A stretch of 50,716 nt of DNA from assembly GCF_010093385.1 (NCBI RefSeq), contig NZ_PDWV01000026.1, positions 1-50,716 of the forward strand, read 5' to 3'. Positions 10,983 to 20,617 of the stretch are shown here, in pieces (positions within the stretch are counted from its first letter, which is position 1; every line of letters begins with the position of its first letter). The position numbers were made by a program, and so were the translations under genes. The stretch comes from Pseudoxanthomonas mexicana. Its GTDB lineage: Bacteria > Pseudomonadota > Gammaproteobacteria > Xanthomonadales > Xanthomonadaceae. The notes below the pieces were generated by a model. It made no database searches, had not been told where the DNA came from, and saw only the letters and a list, made by a program, of their open reading frames with translations.

Positions 10983-11816
10983 TTACGGCAACCGCAGCGT
11001 CGCCACCAGCGGGAAGTGGTCGGAGGGGTACCGATTGTTCCAGCGCGTGGTCACCGAGGTGATCGACTCCAGCTGCGCGCCGCGGACGAAGATCCAGTCG
11101 ATGCGCCGGTCGGCCTTTCCGGTAAACCCATGGAACGTGGCGTCGATGCCTTCCACGCGCGGCGCGGTGGTCCAGGCATCCTGCAATGTGCCGGCGAGCA
11201 CCGCATGCGCGTCGCTGTCGGGCGTGGTGTTGAAATCGCCGGTCAGTACCACCGGCACATCATCCGGCAGCGTGGCCAGGTGGCGCGCGATGGCCCGAGC
11301 GCCCTTCAGGCGCGCGGCTTCATCCTCGTCGCGGTACGGCAGGTGGGTGTTGAACAGGTAGAAGCGCTTGCCATCGCTGTGCTGTTCGAACAGTGCCCAC
11401 GTCACCATGCGGGGATGGGGGTGGCCCCAGGTGATGCTGCCCGGCACCGCGGGTGTGTCGGACAACCAGAAGTCGCCGGACTCGATGACCTTCAGCCGAT
11501 CCTTCCGGTAGAACACGCCCATGTGTTCGCCGCCGCCATCGGCCTCGCGCCCGCGACCGAACCAAGCGTACTGCGGCAGTTCGCGTGCGAGGTAGTCGGC
11601 CTGCGCCTTCACCAGCTCCTGCAAGCCGATCACATCGGGCTGTTGCTCGCGCAACATGCGCACCGCAAGCGGTTTGCGCGTCTCCCAGTAGTCCACACCG
11701 TCGCTCTCCGCCGGCAGGCGGATGTTGAAGCTCATCACCGAAAGGGGATCGGTGGCACGTGCCTGCATCGACGCGAGGCCCAGCAGGCCTGCCAGCACCA
11801 GACTCCAACGGCTCAT
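10983..11816 (-). CDS. Endonuclease/exonuclease/phosphatase-family protein, exported
   Basis: A 277-residue protein with a signal peptide (SRWSLVLAGLLGLASMQARA). The complete EEP fold motifs follow: SFNIR, LQEL (metal Glu), THLPYR, TGDFNTTPDS, DWIF and the C-terminal catalytic SDHFPL. The family hydrolyses phosphodiesters in nucleic acids, phosphoinositides or sphingolipids, and the exported location argues for an extracellular substrate. ATG 11816 is chosen over an in-frame GTG four codons earlier because it gives a cleaner signal peptide. Stand-alone gene, divergent from the next. Confidence 0.85.
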   Translation of the reverse strand: MSRWSLVLAGLLGLASMQARATDPLSVMSFNIRLPAESDGVDYWETRKPLAVRMLREQQPDVIGLQELVKAQADYLARELPQYAWFGRGREADGGGEHMGVFYRKDRLKVIESGDFWLSDTPAVPGSITWGHPHPRMVTWALFEQHSDGKRFYLFNTHLPYRDEDEAARLKGARAIARHLATLPDDVPVVLTGDFNTTPDSDAHAVLAGTLQDAWTTAPRVEGIDATFHGFTGKADRRIDWIFVRGAQLESITSVTTRWNNRYPSDHFPLVATLRLP

Positions 11817-11948
11817 GAGCGATTCCACGATGGCGGGCCGCCATTGTCGCGCAGGCGACGCTTGAACCGCGAGCGAACGCGGGGCCGGCCTGCATCCATC
11901 GCTGGCGTTCGCTCATGCAAGATGCGTCCATCGGAAGAAGGAAACTCC

Positions 11949-12359
11949 ATGCTCGCAAACACCCTGATCTTCGTTCTGGCCACCGCCGCGTCCGGGCAGC
12001 CTCCGCCTCCCGTGACCCTCACCCTCGACACGGGCACGCAGGCACCCGCGGATCCGGTGACCGCCTGTGCGGCGCGCCGCCTCAAACCCTTCGTCGGCCC
12101 GTACGGCGTACAGCAGGCATGGCCGGTGATGGCATCGCCGCCCGCGGGGCTGCATCACCCGATGGGAACCCCGCTGTCCGACACCGGCATGATCGCCGAC
12201 GGCTACCAGCAGTTCCTGCATGTCGACACCGCTGCACGCGCGGTCTACGTGGTCGAGCAGGGCGGCTTCGCCGGTACGTTCAAGGTGTATGGTCCGTTGC
12301 CGCTGCCGCAGTGCCCGTCCGGCGTCGATACCGTAGCGCAGCCGGCGTCGCCGCGCTGA
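11949..12359 (+). CDS. Hypothetical exported protein
   Basis: 136 residues, with a short hydrophobic N-terminus (LANTLIFVLATAASG) that is probably a signal peptide; GAAGGAA precedes the ATG. The mature part holds two Cys (in VTACAARRL and PQCPSG), possibly a disulfide in the periplasm. The phrase ACAARRLKPFVGPY resembles the N-terminal strand of I78-type peptidase-inhibitor proteins, but I cannot confirm this. No operon partner. Confidence 0.6.
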   Translation: MLANTLIFVLATAASGQPPPPVTLTLDTGTQAPADPVTACAARRLKPFVGPYGVQQAWPVMASPPAGLHHPMGTPLSDTGMIADGYQQFLHVDTAARAVYVVEQGGFAGTFKVYGPLPLPQCPSGVDTVAQPASPR

Positions 12360-12392
12360 GCGGCGACGGGAGCCCGTCCTGGGAGCTCGGGT

Positions 12393-12959
12393 TTACGCCG
12401 AACGTCGCTGGCCGCCGTGCGTGCCCTCGGCGATTTCCTCCACCAGTTTGGCGCAGAACGCGGGCAGGTCCTTCGGCGTGCGGCTGGTCACCAGACCCTT
12501 GTCGACGATCACCTCGTCGTCTTTCCAGTTCGCACCCGCGTTCTCCAGGTCCTTGCGGATGTTGGGCACCGAGGTGACGGTACGGCCACGCAGCACGTCG
12601 GCATTGGCCAGCACCCAGGGGCCGTGGCAGATCGCACCGACCGGCTTGCCGGCCTCGAAGAACCCGCGGGTGAAGGCCAGCGCCTGATCGTCCACGCGCA
12701 GCGCATCGGGATTGAACAGGCCGCCGGGAATGACCAGCGCGTCGTAGTCCTTGGCCGACACCTCGGACAGCACATGATCCACTTCGACCTGATCGCCCTT
12801 GTCGAAATGCTTGAAACCCTGGATGCGGCCACCGTCCAGCGAGACGATGTCCACGTCGGCCTTGTGCTCGCGCAGCGCGCGCAGCGGCTCGGTGAGTTCG
12901 GACTGCTCGAACCCGTCAGTGGCGAGGATGGCGACGCGCTTTCCGGTGAGATGGCTCAT
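12393..12959 (-). CDS. PfpI/DJ-1 family protein (YhbO-like deglycase/peptidase family)
   Basis: A 188-residue cytosolic protein of the class I glutamine-amidotransferase-like fold. Visible motifs are VAILATDGFEQSEL (with the conserved Glu), LVIPGG and the nucleophile elbow AICHGPW with its Cys. The ending TSRTPKDLPAF is typical of the PfpI/YhbO subgroup, linked to stress protection and repair of glycated molecules. ATG 12959 gives the standard family length; the longer frame from 13088 has no homologous extension. Apparently monocistronic. Confidence 0.88.
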   Translation of the reverse strand: MSHLTGKRVAILATDGFEQSELTEPLRALREHKADVDIVSLDGGRIQGFKHFDKGDQVEVDHVLSEVSAKDYDALVIPGGLFNPDALRVDDQALAFTRGFFEAGKPVGAICHGPWVLANADVLRGRTVTSVPNIRKDLENAGANWKDDEVIVDKGLVTSRTPKDLPAFCAKLVEEIAEGTHGGQRRSA

Positions 12960-13068
12960 GGCGTGTGCTCCTTCAGTGGGGAAGAGCGACCACCGTAGTC
13001 CCCGCGATGCGCACGAGGCGCGAAGGAATCGTTGCGAACGCGTCAACGCGCACGGACGCCGTGCTTCA

Positions 13069-13485
13069 ATGGCGCTCCCGTTCATCACCCAGGGCTTCCG
13101 GATGGCGCGTCGCTTCAGCGTGGTGCTGCGCAGCGTGCTGGCACTTGCGCTCGCCGCGGTTGCGGTGCCGCTGGTGAACCTGACCGGCGGCGAGCTCGCG
13201 GGCCTGCTGCGACTGCCGCGGGGCGGTGATGCGCGACTGGCCTACGACCTGCTTTGGGTGTTCCTGGCCGGCGTGGCGGGCAGCGCGCTGATGGTCGGCG
13301 TCGCAGCGGTGGCGAAGGCCACGCATGCCTGGACACTGTTCGCGCTCTACCTGGCGCTGGACCTGTATGTAACGGTGATGGCGTGGGACGACTTCCCGCG
13401 CTGGTTCACCCTCGCCTGCCTGCTGACGCTGCCCGTGCAGGTGTGGCTGGGATGGTGGCTGGCCTGGGGTCGGCGACGCGCCTGA
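13069..13485 (+). CDS. Small integral membrane protein, function unknown
   Basis: 138 residues (or 127 if the ATG at 13102, MARRFSVV, is used; that start places the first membrane segment directly at the N-terminus and is equally likely). Four hydrophobic helices can be drawn: SVLALALAAVAVPLV, LLWVFLAGVAGSALMVGVAAV, TLFALYLALDLYVTVMAW and WFTLACLLTLPVQVWLGWWL. No recognised motif. It ends eight bases before the convergent ubiB stop. Confidence 0.6.
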   Translation: MALPFITQGFRMARRFSVVLRSVLALALAAVAVPLVNLTGGELAGLLRLPRGGDARLAYDLLWVFLAGVAGSALMVGVAAVAKATHAWTLFALYLALDLYVTVMAWDDFPRWFTLACLLTLPVQVWLGWWLAWGRRRA

Positions 13486-13492
13486 TCGCGCG

Positions 13493-15145
13493 TCAGCGCC
13501 GCGGCCACGCCGCCAGCAGCGCCCACAGGCCACCGATGCCGGCGATCCAGGCCGAGGCCGGGACGTCGAGCAGGCGCGGACCGCCGGCTTCCAGCGCATA
13601 CAGCACCGCCGCGACGATCAGCAGGCCCACACCGAGGATGGCGGCCACCACGCGGCGCTGCAGGCCCTTCATGGTCTGCGTCAGTTCGGTGAGGTCGCGG
13701 GACCGCATCGACAGTTCGTGGCGGCCCTCCACCTGCTGGCTCAGCCACGCATGCACCAGGCGCGGCATATCCGGCGCGTGGGTCATGATCTCGGGCAGGC
13801 GCTTGCGGAATTCCTGCGCGGCGCGCTGCGGGCTGTAGCGCTCCACCAGGATGCGTTCCAGCACCGGCTTGGCCACGGCCCAGATGTCGATCTGCGGGTC
13901 CAGCTGGCGGCCCACGCCTTCGATGTTGAGCAGGGTCTTCTGCAGCAGGATCAGCTGCGGCTGCAGGGTCAGTTCGTAGCGCTGCGCGGTGCGGAACAGC
14001 TTGGCCAGTACTTCGGCCAGCGAGATCTCGCTGAGCGGGCGGGTGAAGTACGGCTCGCACACCGCGCGCGCGGCGGCTTCCAGTTCGTCGATGCGGGTGT
14101 GCGCGGGCATCCAGCCGGCCTGCACGTGCAGCTCGGCGATGCGGCGGTAGTCGCGGTTGAAGATCGCCATGAAATTCTCGGCGAGCCAGTACTGGTCGTC
14201 GCGCGAGAGCTGGCCCATGATGCCGAAATCCAGCGCGATGAAGCGCGGATCGGTCTTGCGTTCGGGATCCACCCAGATGTTGCCGGCGTGCGCATCGGCG
14301 TGGAAGAAGTTGTCGCGGAACACCTGCTGGTAGAACACGCGCACGCCCTTGGCGGCGAGCGCCTTGCGGTCGATGCCGGCCGCGTCCAGCGCGGCGATGT
14401 CGTCCGACGGGATGCCGCGCACGCGCTCCATCGTCATCGCGCCCTGCGCCGTGTGCGACCAAATCACTTCCGGCACGTACAGGTCGGGCGACCCGGCCCA
14501 GTTGCGGCGCAGCAGGCTGGCATTGCCGGCCTCGCGCTGCAGGTCGAGTTCGGCGGCCAGCGTGTTCTCAATCTCGGCCACGATCTCGCGCGGGCGGATC
14601 TTGTCCGCGTTGGGATGCGCGCGCTCGACGATGGCGGCGATGCTCTCCAGCAGCGCGATGTCGCCGGCGATCTGGCTGCCGATGTCCGGGCGCAACACCT
14701 TCACCACCACCTCGCGCCCGCCCGGCAGCGTGGCGGCGTGCACCTGTGCGATGCTGGCAGACGCCAGCGGCGTGGTGTCGAAGGTCTCGAAGGCGTCGCG
14801 GATGTCGCGCGCGAGCTCCTGCTCGACCCGCGCACGCGCGCGTTCGCCGTCGAACGGCGCCACCCGGTCCTGCAGCAGGGTCAGCTCTTCGGCGATGTCG
14901 GGCGGGATCAGGTCGCGCCGCGTGGACAGGATCTGGCCGAACTTCACGAAGATCGGGCCCAGTTCCTGCAGCGCCAGTCGCAGGCGCGCACCCCGCGGCT
15001 GTGCGGCGATCTCGGCCGATGCGCGCGGCACGAAGGGACGGGCCAGCCTCAGCCAGCGCTCGACCGGCGTGCCTTCCAGCAGGTCGTCGAGGCGGTAGCG
15101 CAACAACACGCGACCGATGCGGCTGGCCCGCAGCACCGACTTCAT
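13493..15145 (-). CDS. ubiB: UbiB protein-kinase-like ATPase, ubiquinone biosynthesis
   Basis: A 550-residue member of the ABC1/UbiB/ADCK atypical kinase family, required for ubiquinone biosynthesis at the inner membrane. The KxGQ motif ([11 protein letters not shown]), the Ala-rich nucleotide loop ([12 protein letters not shown]), [10 protein letters not shown] (catalytic loop) and ALDFGIMG (metal Asp) are all present. Two C-terminal transmembrane helices (about residues 500-548) fit the membrane anchoring known in the family. Its ATG overlaps the stop of ubiJ (ATGA), the standard ubiJ-ubiB coupling. Confidence 0.95.
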   Translation of the reverse strand: MKSVLRASRIGRVLLRYRLDDLLEGTPVERWLRLARPFVPRASAEIAAQPRGARLRLALQELGPIFVKFGQILSTRRDLIPPDIAEELTLLQDRVAPFDGERARARVEQELARDIRDAFETFDTTPLASASIAQVHAATLPGGREVVVKVLRPDIGSQIAGDIALLESIAAIVERAHPNADKIRPREIVAEIENTLAAELDLQREAGNASLLRRNWAGSPDLYVPEVIWSHTAQGAMTMERVRGIPSDDIAALDAAGIDRKALAAKGVRVFYQQVFRDNFFHADAHAGNIWVDPERKTDPRFIALDFGIMGQLSRDDQYWLAENFMAIFNRDYRRIAELHVQAGWMPAHTRIDELEAAARAVCEPYFTRPLSEISLAEVLAKLFRTAQRYELTLQPQLILLQKTLLNIEGVGRQLDPQIDIWAVAKPVLERILVERYSPQRAAQEFRKRLPEIMTHAPDMPRLVHAWLSQQVEGRHELSMRSRDLTELTQTMKGLQRRVVAAILGVGLLIVAAVLYALEAGGPRLLDVPASAWIAGIGGLWALLAAWPRR

Positions 15146-15783
15146 GCGCGATGCTCCACGCGGGCGGCGAGGCGACCGATGCGCACGGCGAGGCGCTCGA
15201 CGTCGTCGCGGATGGCGTCGACATCGTCATGGAAGGCGTTGAGTTCTTCGCGGCCGACCACGTCGCGCGACTCCTCGGTGACGTACTCGGCCGCGCTTCC
15301 TGCCAGGCTGCCTGCGGCGGCACGCGCCTGCTGCAGGCCTGCGCGCACGGCATTGGCGACCTGCACGCCGACGATGTCGTCGAACACCCGGGTGAAGGGC
15401 AGCGACCAGTCGGGATCGAAACGGGTGGCCAGCGTCTGCAGGCGGCGCGCCAGCTCGGCGTCGCCGGACACCTTCACCTTGCCGACCGGCGTGGCGTGGT
15501 CGCGACGGAAGAACGGCAGTTGGGCCAGCAGGCCGCCCAGCGTGCCGCGCACGGCCAGGTCGGCCTCCAGCACTTCGCTGGCGGGGCCGACCTGCAGTCG
15601 GCCGCCCCCGACCATGATGTCCATCGCCAGGGATGGCGCGTCCACGGCTACCTGGATGCGGCGTCCCTCCAGCGGACGCAGCGCGGCTTCGGTATCGGGA
15701 TCCAGGGCGAGGGCGTGGTTGAGCGCGGTTTCCAGCGCACGGCCGGCGAGCGGCTTGAGGGCATCGAACGGAGACAGGTCCAT
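15142..15783 (-). CDS. ubiJ: UbiJ, SCP2-domain ubiquinone biosynthesis accessory factor
   Basis: 213 residues. The N-terminal two thirds is an SCP2-like lipid-binding domain (for example [27 protein letters not shown], split here into recognised SCP2 strand and helix phrases). The C-terminal third is a charged coiled coil ([20 protein letters not shown]). UbiJ holds polyprenyl intermediates for the Ubi metabolon in the cytosol. Overlapping the start of ubiB by four bases is strong support. In many relatives ubiE precedes ubiJ; here the upstream gene is instead DUF1328. Confidence 0.88.
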   Translation of the reverse strand: MDLSPFDALKPLAGRALETALNHALALDPDTEAALRPLEGRRIQVAVDAPSLAMDIMVGGGRLQVGPASEVLEADLAVRGTLGGLLAQLPFFRRDHATPVGKVKVSGDAELARRLQTLATRFDPDWSLPFTRVFDDIVGVQVANAVRAGLQQARAAAGSLAGSAAEYVTEESRDVVGREELNAFHDDVDAIRDDVERLAVRIGRLAARVEHRA

Positions 15784-15899
15784 GCGGCCATTCTAGCGGC
15801 AAAGCCTGCACGCCCCGCCCGCCCGTTCGCCTGCTTCATGCAGGCTCGGGGCGGGCTCGACGGCGTCCTGCCGTCCCGGCGGAGAGAGACGGTGACGCG

Positions 15900-16058
15900 T
15901 CAGACGCGCTTGCCGCGCAGCAGCGAGATGATCGCCAGGATCACGAACACGACGAACAGCACCCACGCGATGTTGGTGGCGGCGCCGGCGATGCCGCTGA
16001 AGCCCAGCACGGCGGCGATCAGGGCGATGACGAAGAAGATGATGGCGTAGCGCAGCAT
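15900..16058 (-). CDS. DUF1328 small membrane protein (YtjA-like)
   Basis: 52 residues forming two transmembrane helices ([21 protein letters not shown] and [18 protein letters not shown]) with a basic tail LRGKRV. This is the invariant layout of DUF1328/YtjA proteins, which are often induced by envelope or osmotic stress. GGGAG six bases before the ATG fixes the start. Between this gene and the oleD end (16059-16328) I see only a repeat (16311-16334). Confidence 0.85.
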   Translation of the reverse strand: MLRYAIIFFVIALIAAVLGFSGIAGAATNIAWVLFVVFVILAIISLLRGKRV

Positions 16059-16310
16059 GGAAACTCCCTTTGGCATGTGGCCAGTGGTACAGCCGTTAGT
16101 GGCGTGCGCCATGCTGGAATGCGGGAAGTCGTCGCCGCGTGATTGTCGCGCAGCGCGATATGGACGGCCTTCAGCGTCGTGATTCGTGCGTGAAGGCTTC
16201 AGGGGCTCGACTACCGCCCCTGTCACGTCCGGAATACCGTATCGAACCCGTCGACTGCGTGATCTCGCGGCAGCACGCTCGTTGGCGCGCATGCGGCGAG
16301 GTGTGCGAAC

Positions 16311-16334
16311 CGCGGGCTGAAGCCCCTCCTACAC
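16311..16334. repeat. Single REP-like repeat overlapping the oleD stop
   Basis: Read on the minus strand the sequence is GTGTAGGAGGGGCTTCAGCCCGCG. It contains a short inverted repeat (GGGGCTTCAGCCC) and resembles a second dispersed palindromic family seen in Xanthomonadaceae and Pseudomonas. The TAG at its left end is the stop codon of oleD (16329-16331). Confidence 0.55.
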
Positions 16335-17330
16335 GGGATGATCGCGCAGCCAGGCCTTCAGGCGTTCGAAGCCTGCGTCCATCGACACGCGCGGCACGTA
16401 GCCGAAGTCACGGCGTGCCGGCGCCATGTCGTACCAGTGCGCGGTACTCAACTGCTCGGCGAGAAAGCGCGTCATCGGCGGTTCGCCCTTCAGCGGCAGC
16501 ACCGTCCACAGCGCCTCGCACACCGCGCCGACACGGTAGGCCGCCTTGAACGAGAGGTGCTTGTCCACGTGTGGAGCGCCGGCCGTTTCCAGCAGCGCGT
16601 TGAGCAGCTTGCGCATCGGCCAGGGTTCGCCGTTGGAAATGAAGTAGGCCTTGCCCGCGCAGGCGGCACCCGGCGCGAGATGGTCGAAAGCGTCGAAGTG
16701 CGCCTGCGCGGCGTTGTCGATGTAGGTGGTATCGACGTGGTTCTCGCCGCTGCCGACGATGCGCAGCCGGCCGGCGCGCGCGCGCGACACCAGCCGCGGC
16801 AGGATCTGGTGATCGCCGGGACCCCAGATCAGGCGCGGCCGCAGCGCCACTGTCGCCAGTGATGCGTCATTGGCGGCGAGCACCGCCTTCTCGGCGATAG
16901 TCTTGGTGGTGGCGTAAGGCGCCTTGAAGCCTTCGCCGTACGGAACGATGTCGGCGGTGCCGCCCTCCACCGGATGGGTGGCGCGATGGGTCACGCTGGG
17001 GGTGGAGGTGTAGACCAGGCGCGCGATGCCGTGCAGCCGGCAGGCATCCAGCACGTTCTGCGTGCCGACCACGTTGGCATCGTGGTAACTCTTGTAGCTG
17101 CCCCAGGCGCCGGCCTTGGCCGCATTGTGGAAGATCGCGTCCACGCCGTCGGCGGCATGCCGCACCGCGTGCGCATCGGCGAGGTCGCCCTGCACCTGGC
17201 CCACGCCGAGTTCGCGCAGCACGGGGTAATAACCGCGGTTGAGGCTGATGACCTCATGCCCGCGTTCGACCAAGCCGCGGCACAACGCCTGTCCCAGAAA
17301 GCCACCACCGCCGGTGACGAGGATCTTCAT
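16329..17330 (-). CDS. oleD: OleD, 2-alkyl-3-oxoalkanoate reductase
   Basis: A 333-residue extended short-chain dehydrogenase that reduces the beta-keto acid made by OleA to the beta-hydroxy acid with NADPH. The N-terminal nucleotide motif TGGGGFLGQ, Ser/Thr in TSTPSVTH and the catalytic YATTK are in place. The substrate-binding C-terminal half ([23 protein letters not shown]) is typical of the 3-beta-HSD/OleD group. Its ATG overlaps the oleC stop (ATGA), so the two are co-translated. The stop codon sits inside a dispersed repeat. Confidence 0.93.
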   Translation of the reverse strand: MKILVTGGGGFLGQALCRGLVERGHEVISLNRGYYPVLRELGVGQVQGDLADAHAVRHAADGVDAIFHNAAKAGAWGSYKSYHDANVVGTQNVLDACRLHGIARLVYTSTPSVTHRATHPVEGGTADIVPYGEGFKAPYATTKTIAEKAVLAANDASLATVALRPRLIWGPGDHQILPRLVSRARAGRLRIVGSGENHVDTTYIDNAAQAHFDAFDHLAPGAACAGKAYFISNGEPWPMRKLLNALLETAGAPHVDKHLSFKAAYRVGAVCEALWTVLPLKGEPPMTRFLAEQLSTAHWYDMAPARRDFGYVPRVSMDAGFERLKAWLRDHPV

Positions 17331-18970
17331 GCGTGCGGCTCCTTCTGCGCAGCGGCCCATGCGGCCAGCGTCTCGCGGCCGATCTTGGCGTTGTGGCGGA
17401 TATCCACCGGAAAGCCCGGGTGCGGCAGGAACCTGGCGATGCGCGCGGTATGCGGATGACGTGCGCCGATGGCGCGCAGGTCGGCCTCCAGCCGCGCGCG
17501 GTCGACGCCGACACCGGGCTGCAGTTCGTAGCAGAGCACCGGCGTTTGGCGTCCGGGTTCGCCGACCCCGACCAGCGCGGTGCGGCGGACCTGGGGATGC
17601 GTATTGAACACGGGTTCGACCTGTTCGGTGTAGAGCGGGCCGTCGGCGGTTTCGACGCGCTGTGTCTTGCGGCCGCAGAACCACAGCCGGCCCTCGCCAT
17701 CGAACCAGCCCACGTCGCCCATGCGGTGCACGATGCGCTCGCCACCGTCGGGCAGCGCTTCGCGGATCTTGGCGATGCGCGTGGCCGCATCGCGGCGAAA
17801 ATAGGTATCGGTGGCGGTGGGACCGGCGACCGTGATTTCGCCGACTTCGCCATCGGGCACTTCGTCGACGTCGTTCCAGTCGGCGATCGGCGCATCGACG
17901 ATGCGGATGATGCGGACTTCGTTCGGCGACACGGCACGACCGACGCAGGTGCCGGCGCCGGCCTCGGTGGCGGCGCGCGTGGATTCCAGTTCGCGGCCTT
18001 CGATGACGGCAACGGGCAGGCATTCGGTGGCGCCGTACGGCGTCCAGAACTGCGCGCCCTCCGGCAGCAGGGTGCGGATCTTCGCCACGGTGTCCGGCGG
18101 CACCGGGGCACCGGCGGAGGTCACGCGCTGCACGGTGGGCAGCGGCGCGCCGTGGTCGGCCAGCACCTTCATCAGCGCCGGCGAACCGAACAGCTGGGTG
18201 ACGCCGAAACGCGCGATGGCCGCGTGCAGCTTGTCCGGATCGGCGCTGGCAGGACGCGTGGGGTCCATGTCGGGAATCACCGAGGTGAGACCCAGCGCAG
18301 GATCGAACAGCGCGAACGGCGGGAACGTCGGCAGGTCCACGCCGCCGGGCTGCAGGCCGAAGGCGTTGCGCAGCAGCTCGATCTGGGCGACGAAATGACG
18401 ATGGCGGTACACCACGCCCTTCGGCACGCCGGTGGAGCCGCTGGTGAACAGGATGCCGGCGACATCGTCGGGCGCCGTGTCCGCGAGTTGCGGGCCCGCC
18501 CCGGAGCCGCGCGCCTCGATCTTCGCCAGCGTGGTGCCGCCCCAGGCCCAGCGCGGGCCGACAGTCACGATCTTCTTCGCCGACTTCGCCCAGCCCAGCA
18601 CGCGGCGCGCGAACTGGGCCAGCGGGATGCCGATGAAGGCTTCCGGCTCGGCTTCGTCCAGGCACTGCTTCAGCGCGCGGCGGTCGATGCCGGGGTCGAC
18701 CAGTACCGGAACGGCGCCGGCCTTGAACAGCGCGAACATCAGCAGGAAGAACTCCGGCGTGGGCCGCACCATCACCACCGTGCGGCTGCCGCGGCCGATG
18801 CGGTAGGCGCCCAGACCGGCCGCGATGGCATCGCTGCGGGCATCGAGCTGCGCGTAGGTGAGTTCGCGGGTGTAGCGGCCGGCGCCGTCGGGGCAGCGCA
18901 TGGCCACGCGGTCGGGCTGCTCGCGGGCCAGCCGGGGCAGGCTGGCGGCGATGTTGCACGGATCGGTCAT
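17327..18970 (-). CDS. oleC: OleC, ATP-dependent beta-lactone synthetase
   Basis: 547 residues of the ANL adenylate-forming superfamily. The P-loop [13 protein letters not shown], the A5-type motif [27 protein letters not shown] (hinge region, given here as its recognised A7-A8 block) and a C-terminal Lys (HNAKIGRE) are visible. In the olefin pathway OleC adenylates the 2-alkyl-3-hydroxy acid and closes it to a cis-beta-lactone. The neighbours oleD, oleB and oleA fix the assignment over generic acyl-CoA ligases. The ATG lies only six bases from a good -10 box (GACAAT), so the mRNA may be leaderless. Confidence 0.94.
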   Translation of the reverse strand: MTDPCNIAASLPRLAREQPDRVAMRCPDGAGRYTRELTYAQLDARSDAIAAGLGAYRIGRGSRTVVMVRPTPEFFLLMFALFKAGAVPVLVDPGIDRRALKQCLDEAEPEAFIGIPLAQFARRVLGWAKSAKKIVTVGPRWAWGGTTLAKIEARGSGAGPQLADTAPDDVAGILFTSGSTGVPKGVVYRHRHFVAQIELLRNAFGLQPGGVDLPTFPPFALFDPALGLTSVIPDMDPTRPASADPDKLHAAIARFGVTQLFGSPALMKVLADHGAPLPTVQRVTSAGAPVPPDTVAKIRTLLPEGAQFWTPYGATECLPVAVIEGRELESTRAATEAGAGTCVGRAVSPNEVRIIRIVDAPIADWNDVDEVPDGEVGEITVAGPTATDTYFRRDAATRIAKIREALPDGGERIVHRMGDVGWFDGEGRLWFCGRKTQRVETADGPLYTEQVEPVFNTHPQVRRTALVGVGEPGRQTPVLCYELQPGVGVDRARLEADLRAIGARHPHTARIARFLPHPGFPVDIRHNAKIGRETLAAWAAAQKEPHA

Positions 18971-18976
18971 GCGGGC

Positions 18977-19006
18977 ATTGTCGCCGCTGGATGGTACTTG
19001 CGTCAG
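18977..19006 (-). promoter_or_regulatory. Candidate oleC promoter giving a leaderless or near-leaderless mRNA
   Basis: On the minus strand: -35-like CTGACG (19001-19006), 18-base spacer, -10-like GACAAT (18977-18982), then GCCCGC and the oleC ATG. Transcription would begin at or within one or two bases of the start codon. No Shine-Dalgarno is present. Confidence 0.5.
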
Positions 19007-19062
19007 CCCGCGGCGTTGGCAGAATGCGCGTCCCGCCCGCGCCCAGCCGCCAGCCCGCCCCG

Positions 19063-19443
19063 ATGCATCCCTGCCTGACCTGCGGCGCCTGCTGCGCCCA
19101 TTTCCGCGTCAGCTTCCACTGGAGCGAGGCGGACCCCGAGCAGGGCGGCGCGGTGCCGGCCGCACTGACCGAGCCGCTGCGCGTGCACGAGCGGGTGATG
19201 CGCGGCACCTCGCAGAAGGACCCGCGCTGCGTGGCCCTGGATGCCGACATCGGCCGCTACAGCCGCTGCAAGATCCACGACCGGCGGCCGTCGGTATGCG
19301 CGCTGGTACCGGCCTCGCTGGAGTTCGGCGAACGCAGCGCACAGTGCGACAAGGCGCGGCTGGCGCATGGGTTGCCGCTGCTGGTGGAGGCGGATTGGGC
19401 GGGCGTGGTGGACGCCGAGAAAAATCCGCTGCCGGAGTTCTGA
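19063..19443 (+). CDS. YkgJ-family Cys-cluster protein (putative metal-binding)
   Basis: 126 residues with the YkgJ/UPF0153 Cys signature: [14 protein letters not shown] at the start, [11 protein letters not shown] in the middle and a further Cys in [12 protein letters not shown]. These are thought to bind zinc or an Fe-S cluster; the biochemical role is unknown. Start taken at ATG 19063 (MHPCLTC), as in relatives; an upstream ATG (19024) would add a disordered Pro/Ala-rich stretch. It sits on the opposite strand between oleB and oleC, splitting the ole genes. Confidence 0.8.
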   Translation: MHPCLTCGACCAHFRVSFHWSEADPEQGGAVPAALTEPLRVHERVMRGTSQKDPRCVALDADIGRYSRCKIHDRRPSVCALVPASLEFGERSAQCDKARLAHGLPLLVEADWAGVVDAEKNPLPEF

Positions 19444-19637
19444 CCCTTCTCCCCTTGCGGGAGAGGAGCCTGCGCCGTACTCGATACGGGGTGGCGCGCA
19501 GCGCCGGATGAGGGGATGCGAGCGCAGCGAGCGCTTGGGCAGCCCGCAATCAGAAGCAAGAGCGCCCCTCATCCGCCCCCGTATCAGGTACGGGGCAGGC
19601 TTTCGGCACCTTCTCTCCGCTGTCGCAGGGAGAAGGG
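19444..19637. repeat. Inverted pair of the dispersed intergenic repeat, locus B
   Basis: CCCTTCTCCCCTTGCGGGAGAGG starts at 19444 (given as its recognised halves CCCTTCTCCCC and GCGGGAGAGG) and runs to GGATGAGGGG near 19515. A reverse-complementary, diverged copy occupies about 19563-19637 (CGCCCCTCATCC to GGGAGAAGGG). Both match the pair at 10675-10855 in order of elements. The repeat fills the gap between ykgJ and the oleB 3' end. Confidence 0.7.
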
Positions 19638-19660
19638 ATCAGCCCCAGGCGGAGAAAGAT

Positions 19661-20550
19661 TCAATCCAGCGGATGACGATCCAGGAAGTCGCGGATCAGC
19701 GGCACCAGGATCTCGTGCTTGTCTTCCAGCACGTAGTGGCCGGCGTCTTCGTACGCGTGCACTTCCGCCTTCGGCAGCGCGGCACGGAAGCCGTCGAGGA
19801 ATGCCGGTCGAACACGAAGTCCTTCGACCCCCACCCCAGGAATGCGGGACGGTCGGCGAACGACGGCAGCGCCTTGCCGGCAGCCTCGAGCAGTGGCCAC
19901 GCCTTGTCCTGCGGCCCCAGCGGGATGTCCTGCATGAAGCGGATCGTGGCGATCCGGTTGGCCCACGTGTCGTAGGGCGACACGTACGCTCGGCGCACGG
20001 CGGCCGGCATGCGGCGTTCCACACCGATCCATGAGGCGCCGGCGGAGAACGCGTTGAAGCCGCGGATGATCCATTCGCCGATCGTCCAGTCGCGGCCGAG
20101 CGCGATCTGCCAGGGCATCTTCTTCGCCGCGGGCATCGGGAACGCCGCGGTGTTGGTGATCACCAGGCGCTTGACCTGCGCGGCGTGCGAGAGCGCCCAG
20201 CCGAAACCGATCATGCCGCCCCAGTCGTGCACGGCCAGCGTCACCGGACCGGTGATGCCCAGATGGCGCAACAGCGCCGCCACGTCGTCCACGCGCGACT
20301 GCAGGGTGTATTCGTAGCGACTGTCGTCGGGCTTGTCGGACAGGCCCATGCCGATGTGGTCGGGCACGATGCAGCGGTATTTGTCGGACAGACCCGCCAC
20401 CAGGGTGCGCCAGTAGTAGCTCCACGACGGGTTGCCGTGCAGCATCACCACCACCTCGCCGTCGTGCGGACCTTCGTCGAGGTAGTTCATCGACAGGCCC
20501 GGGCGGACCTCGAAGCGCTTCGGTTGGGAGGGGTAGCCGGGAAGGTTCAT
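19661..20550 (-). pseudogene. oleB: OleB beta-lactone decarboxylase, frameshifted near 19800
   Basis: An alpha/beta-hydrolase of the haloalkane-dehalogenase type; OleB converts the cis-beta-lactone from OleC to the olefin. From ATG 20550 the frame shows HGNPSWSYYW (residues 38-47), nucleophile Asp109 in AVHDWGG, and runs well to DFVFDRH (His250). It then becomes nonsense and stops at 19696. The correct ending, FLDGFRAALPKAEV and then DAGHYVLEDK with the catalytic His, continues in the neighbouring frame to a stop at 19661. One missing base between 19799 and 19803 explains this; repaired length would be 296 residues, normal for OleB. As read, the product lacks the catalytic His. Sequencing error is a real alternative. 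Confidence 0.88.
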
Positions 20551-20571
20551 CGCGCGTCGCCGCCGTCAAAG

Positions 20572-20593
20572 AAAAGGGCCGGCGAACCGGCCC
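20572..20593 (-). terminator. Rho-independent terminator after oleA
   Basis: On the minus strand, stem GGGCCGG / CCGGCCC with a TTCG tetraloop is followed by TTTTC TTT. It lies between the oleA stop (20618) and the oleB start (20550), so oleA would normally be transcribed apart from oleB. Confidence 0.85.
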
Positions 20594-20617
20594 CTGGAAT
20601 GCACATGCCGGGTGGGA

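Noticed and set aside
13069..13485. Part of the ubi operon
   Set aside because: Opposite strand and convergent to ubiB; no Ubi-related motif.
19696..20550. oleB accepted as an intact 284-residue gene
   Set aside because: The last 34 residues are Arg/Thr/Cys-rich nonsense, while the true ending with the catalytic His lies in the neighbouring frame.
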